Positions 60,501-64,000 of a stretch of 64,000 bases of DNA are shown piece after piece (within the stretch, counting starts at the first letter, position 1; each line of letters starts with the position of its first letter). The notes beneath the pieces are model-generated. The model saw nothing but the letters and a program-made list of their open reading frames with translations, did not search any database and was not told the origin of the DNA. The position numbers and the translations under genes are program-made. Origin of the DNA: Haloparvum sedimenti (lineage in GTDB: Archaea; Halobacteriota; Halobacteria; Halobacteriales; Haloferacaceae); contig NZ_LKIR01000135.1 in assembly GCF_001462205.1 (NCBI RefSeq), positions 208,528-272,527 on the forward strand. The letters run 5' to 3'.

Positions 60501-61619
60501 ATGGCAACCGTACGGCTTGAGAACCTCCGGAAGGAGTTCGACGCGGGGGATATCGTCGCGGTCGACGACGTGTCACTCACGATCGATGACGGGGAGTTCC
60601 TCACGGTCGTTGGCCCCTCCGGCTGCGGGAAGTCGACGACGCTGCGGATGATCGCCGGGCTTGAGCGCGCCACGGGCGGACGGGTCCACATCGGCGACGA
60701 TGACGTGACCGACCTGAGCGCACGAAAGCGGGACGTGGCGATGGTGTTCCAGAACTACGCGTTGTACCCACACAAGACCGTCTTCGAGAACATGGCGTTC
60801 GGCCTCCGGATGTCCACGGACCTCGACGAGGCCGAGCGCGCGGAGAAGGTCGAGTGGGCCGCGGAGATGATGGGGATCCCCGAGCTGCTCGACCAGAAGC
60901 CGGACGAACTCTCCGGCGGGCAGAAACAGCGCGTCGCGCTCGGGCGCGCCATCGTCCGCGAGCCCGACGTGTTCCTGTTCGACGAGCCGCTCTCGAACCT
61001 CGACGCGAAGCTCCGGGTGGAGATGCGCACCGAGATCCAGCGGCTCCAGGAGGAGCTCGACATCACCGCGGTGTACGTCACCCACGACCAGGAGGAGGCG
61101 ATGACGATGGGCGACCGGATGGCGATCCTCAAGGACGGCGTGCTTCAGCAGGTCGGTGCGCCCAAGGAAGTGTATCGCGCGCCCGCCAACGAGTTCGTCG
61201 GGGGCTTCGTGGGCTCCCCGAGCATGAACTTCGTCGACGTACGCAGCGAGTCGGCCGCGGACGGCGTCGCGCTCGTCGCCGCGGACGAGGAGAGCGCCTT
61301 CCGGACGACGCTCACGGGCCCGGCCGCGGAGGGCCTGGAACCGAACGAGCCCTACACGGTCGGCGTCCGCCCGGAGGACGTCTCGGTCGTCGACGACGGC
61401 ATCGCGACGACCGTGGAGGTCGTGGAGCCGGTCGGCGCGGACAACTACCTCTATCTCGACGCGTCCGACTCGTTCATCGCTCGCGTCCCGGCGGCGGTCG
61501 AGCCCGCGACCGGCGAGCGGATCGAGGTCGGTTTCGACGAGTCCGCAGTCCACGTCTTCGACCGCGAGGGCCAGGTCGTCAGGAGCGAACGAGACGAGCC
61601 CGTGGCGGTCGAGGCGTAG
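60501..61619 (+). CDS. malK: MalK/UgpC-type sugar ABC transporter ATPase
   Basis: ATPase subunit of 372 residues for a CUT1 sugar importer. Walker A GPSGCGKSTT (38-47), Q-loop VFQNYALYPHKTVFENM, signature LSGGQKQRVALGRAI (from about 134), Walker B VFLFDEPLSNLD and switch His THDQEEAM; the C-terminal 130 residues are the TOBE/regulatory region typical of MalK. I chose the ATG at 60501; a TATA-like TTATCC is about 28 nt upstream, and an in-frame GTG at 60477 is the alternative. No permease lies next to it, so malEFG at the far left is the likely partner. Confidence 0.92.
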   Translation: MATVRLENLRKEFDAGDIVAVDDVSLTIDDGEFLTVVGPSGCGKSTTLRMIAGLERATGGRVHIGDDDVTDLSARKRDVAMVFQNYALYPHKTVFENMAFGLRMSTDLDEAERAEKVEWAAEMMGIPELLDQKPDELSGGQKQRVALGRAIVREPDVFLFDEPLSNLDAKLRVEMRTEIQRLQEELDITAVYVTHDQEEAMTMGDRMAILKDGVLQQVGAPKEVYRAPANEFVGGFVGSPSMNFVDVRSESAADGVALVAADEESAFRTTLTGPAAEGLEPNEPYTVGVRPEDVSVVDDGIATTVEVVEPVGADNYLYLDASDSFIARVPAAVEPATGERIEVGFDESAVHVFDREGQVVRSERDEPVAVEA

Positions 61620-61939
61620 ACGCGACGATTCGGGTTTTCTCGGGTTTCTTTCTCGGTCTTCTCTCCTGGTCTTCTCTCCCGGTTTTTCCTTCGCCGCTTC
61701 AGGCGTCGAGCCGAACGTTTTTCTCGGATGACGGGGCCATCCCGGACCGGCGGTCGCGGACGTCGAAGTAGCGCGCCGACGTTCGCCGACCGCGAGTGCC
61801 GACGGTGTGGATCGCCTGTCAGGTCCAGATCGGGACCGGAGAAACTCACACCGCTCGAGCCGTCCGCGTCGCCCAGCACCGAGATACCTCCGGCTCGAAA
61901 TTCGGGAAGCGCGTCGAGAACGCGGTGATCCGCGGCCGG
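61620..61939. other. Pyrimidine-rich intergenic region after malK
   Basis: A 320-bp gap between the convergent malK and GH15 stop codons. Its first 110 bp on the plus strand are T/C-rich with repeated TCTTCTCTCC-type units and several T4-T5 tracts (61682-61687 and about 61719-61723), likely termination of malK. No convincing ORF is seen in the rest. Confidence 0.45.
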
Positions 61940-63973
61940 TCAGTCGTCCGCGATCGCGGGGTCCTCGGTCAGCATGCCGCGGTCGGCCAGCAGCGCGCGC
62001 GTCGAGAGCCGGAGCGCGTGGGGCCAGCCGAGCGGCGTCGCGCTGTCGGGCGTGCCGTCGTCGAAGAACTGTTCGGGCAGGTAGCCGGTGTCTGGGCAGA
62101 GCGGACCGTCCGACGCGACGAGCGCCAGGAGGTCGCGCGCCCGGTCGGCAAGCGGCGCGGCGCGGTCGTCGCTGCGGTCGGCCAGCAGCGCCGCCAGCTC
62201 GGCGCAGGCGTTCGCACCCCACGCCGTCGAGACGGTCCACACCTTCGGCTCAGCCTGCTCGCGCCGGCGCCAGTCGTCGTCCTCGAAGCGTACGAGTCCG
62301 GCGACCGCGCTCTCCTCGGGATCGCGGTGGAGCCCCTCGACGACGGTCTCGACGTGCGAGACCAGCCTGTCGAGTCGCTCCTCGTCGATCGTCTCCACGC
62401 GCCCGAACGCGCGGTGGGCGCTCACGAGCGCCAGCGACGCGGAGTCGAGCCGGTCGTCGACCTCGCCATCGACGGTCTCCCGGAGGGCGTAACTGCCGCG
62501 CTCGGAGACCCACAGGTCGTCGAGGGACTCGTACACCTCTCGGGCGCGCGCAGCCGCCCGGTCGGCGTCGGGGTGGTCGGTCCCCGCCAGCGACGCGTAC
62601 GCCTCGAGGAACGTCGCCGTCGTGTGGGTGAACCGGCCGGCCATGTTCTCCCAGGCGTTCTGACAGGCGACGGGGCGCCCGTCGTCGGCCAGCGTCTCGT
62701 CGAGTCCGTCGAGCGCCAGCGCCAGCGTCTCCTCGACGCCCGGCACGTCGCCCGTGACGCCGCGGTCGTAGGCGGTCGCGAGGAAGGCGATGACGCTGCC
62801 GGTCTGGTCGGCCTGATAGTCGAGGTCCGACCCGTCCTCGAGTCGGGCGTTGGCCCACCCCGGCGCGAGGGTCCCGTCGCGCGGCCACACGCGGTGGGGC
62901 CACGAGCCATCCGGCCGCTGGATCTCGACGTAACGCGCCGCCGAGCGGCGGTGCCACTCGTCTAACCCGATGTCGAGAAGGCCGTCGGCGACGATCAGGA
63001 ACCGCGAGATCTCCGCGTCGTCGCGGAACCAGGTGTACCCGTACCCGCCCGAGTGACGGTAGTGTGGGTCGAAGTCCGGTCCCGCCATCCGGAGCCCGCT
63101 CGGTGCCGACAGCAACGTGATCGCGCGCAGGTCCGCGCGCACCCCGTCCGGATCGGCTGCTTCCGCGGGCGCGTCGAGAAGCCGGTCGTCCGCGGCCACG
63201 GCGAGCCTCTCCGGGGACCAGTCGCGGTCGAGCACTGCATCGAGTCGTTCTCTGGCCGCTTCCCGGGGAGTCTCGGTGTGGTCCGTGAGTAGGGTCGCGA
63301 CCGTCGCGGTTCCCTCCTCGAACGGGACGCGGGCGAGCACCTCACCGGAGAGGCGGGCCTCCTCGTAGCGGTCCTCGTCGCGTTCGCGGGGAAGGTCGAC
63401 GGGCTCCTCGTCCAGCACCTCCGGGAACGTGGTCGGAAGCTGTCCCCGCACGTCGTCGAAACCTGCCGCGCTGGCGAGGAAGTCGTGCTCGTCGCCGTGG
63501 TAGAACTCGACGGTGTCCGTGAACCGGAGCTGACCGACGCGGTCGTCGCGACCGTCGGGAGCGAACGACGCGTAGACCACGAACTGGAGGTCCTCGGGGA
63601 CCTGCCCCTCGACCGAGACGTGCGTCAGATGCGTCTCCCCGAGGCTGCAGTCGTGCTGTTCGACGCGTCCGAACGGCGTCTCGTGGGTCGTCTTCACCAG
63701 CGCCGTTCCGTCGACGTACCGCTGATCGTTTTTCCTCTCGTCGAACCAGGTCACGTCACCGTCGACGGTCGCGACTCCGAGCCGGGACCGTTCGATGCCA
63801 GTTCGCCCCGAGAGCGGGTAGCCGAAGTCGCGGAGTCCCCCGTGTGGAGCGACGTGGACGAGTCGCCCTGCGTCCCCCGAGAACCGCCCCGTAGTCGTCC
63901 GGCGCTCGCCCGGGAAGCGGGTGGGATGACCCGCGTGTCGTTTGTAGTCGTCGAGCGCGTCGCGCAGTTGCAT
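61940..63973 (-). CDS. GH15 glucoamylase
   Basis: Protein of 677 residues that should release glucose from the non-reducing ends of maltodextrins. The N-terminal ~270 residues form the beta-sandwich of prokaryotic glucoamylases; the (alpha/alpha)6 barrel begins near GGYGYTWFRDDAEI. Catalytic Glu442 is in CQNAWENMAG (acid) and Glu634 in GYLPEQFFDDG (base), by comparison with family members. No signal peptide is visible, so it would act inside the cell on imported sugar. The ATG at 63973 is the only good start in view; only 27 bp upstream lie in this window. Confidence 0.87.
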   Translation of the reverse strand: MQLRDALDDYKRHAGHPTRFPGERRTTTGRFSGDAGRLVHVAPHGGLRDFGYPLSGRTGIERSRLGVATVDGDVTWFDERKNDQRYVDGTALVKTTHETPFGRVEQHDCSLGETHLTHVSVEGQVPEDLQFVVYASFAPDGRDDRVGQLRFTDTVEFYHGDEHDFLASAAGFDDVRGQLPTTFPEVLDEEPVDLPRERDEDRYEEARLSGEVLARVPFEEGTATVATLLTDHTETPREAARERLDAVLDRDWSPERLAVAADDRLLDAPAEAADPDGVRADLRAITLLSAPSGLRMAGPDFDPHYRHSGGYGYTWFRDDAEISRFLIVADGLLDIGLDEWHRRSAARYVEIQRPDGSWPHRVWPRDGTLAPGWANARLEDGSDLDYQADQTGSVIAFLATAYDRGVTGDVPGVEETLALALDGLDETLADDGRPVACQNAWENMAGRFTHTTATFLEAYASLAGTDHPDADRAAARAREVYESLDDLWVSERGSYALRETVDGEVDDRLDSASLALVSAHRAFGRVETIDEERLDRLVSHVETVVEGLHRDPEESAVAGLVRFEDDDWRRREQAEPKVWTVSTAWGANACAELAALLADRSDDRAAPLADRARDLLALVASDGPLCPDTGYLPEQFFDDGTPDSATPLGWPHALRLSTRALLADRGMLTEDPAIADD

Positions 63974-64000
63974 TATCCATTCGGAAGGGATACCGGACTA

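Noticed and set aside
62000..63060. GH15 protein lacking catalytic Glu
   Set aside because: I first compared the wrong segments (YQADQT and GWPHALRL). The proper acid and base are present as Glu442 in NAWEN and Glu634 in LPEQF.

Overview
The window looks like a chromosomal segment from a haloarchaeon (class Halobacteria). Evidence: high G+C, strongly acidic proteins, Tat-type and lipobox export signals, a halocyanin, a CetZ tubulin-like protein, ribosomal protein L15e, an archaeal split-intein-site B-family polymerase, and many gene starts with a TATA-like box about 25-30 nt upstream (leaderless transcripts). The order Haloferacales (for example a Halorubrum-like genus) is my guess, not shown by the sequence. 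I saw no rRNA, tRNA, CRISPR array, transposase, replication-origin gene or prophage.

Layout. 0-5.5 kb: a GH13 alpha-glucan hydrolase divergent from a maltodextrin-type ABC transporter (lipoprotein plus two permeases) with no ATPase. 5.5-9 kb: UbaA-type E1 enzyme, L15e, an RHH regulator coupled to a queuine/archaeosine-precursor transporter, and a VTE3-like quinone methyltransferase. 9-13.4 kb: DUF6663-like and DUF420 proteins, an M28 peptidase, an NAD-kinase paralogue and a small membrane protein. 13.7-18.7 kb: a respiratory cluster with split cytochrome b (PetB/PetD), a membrane-anchored halocyanin and small membrane partners, but no Rieske protein. 18.7-19.7 kb: two inverted copies of an unusual structured repeat. 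19.7-23.8 kb: DNA polymerase B with an intein in motif C. 24-28.9 kb: small haloarchaeal proteins, endonuclease V, a zinc-finger rhomboid protease, and CetZ. 28.98-38.6 kb: an eight-gene pilus/secretion cluster (PilB-like ATPase, PilC/TadC-like membrane protein, four one-TM proteins, two accessory proteins). 38.6-46.5 kb: housekeeping and membrane genes, a DtxR regulator, an S9 peptidase, the third structured repeat and a universal stress protein. 46.6-57.6 kb: a phosphodiesterase, a large sensor kinase, PhzF, DUF373, RtcA, SppA, a coiled-coil protein and DUF371. 57.7-60.2 kb: ThiC and endonuclease III. 60.5-64 kb: a MalK-type ATPase and a GH15 glucoamylase.

How it fits together. The two ends of the window are one functional theme: extracellular or imported alpha-glucans would be taken up by MalE-F-G powered by the distant MalK, and cut to glucose by GH13 and GH15 enzymes. 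A roughly 37-nt block is shared, in the same orientation and at the same distance (63-64 nt) from the start codon, upstream of GH13 and of malK, which argues for one regulator. The most unusual material is non-coding: three copies of a composite element made of a 75- or 78-bp tandem array, a spacer and two hairpins whose arms differ in sequence between copies but stay perfectly complementary. Several gene 3' ends also carry short tandem duplications (29, 26 and 18 bp).
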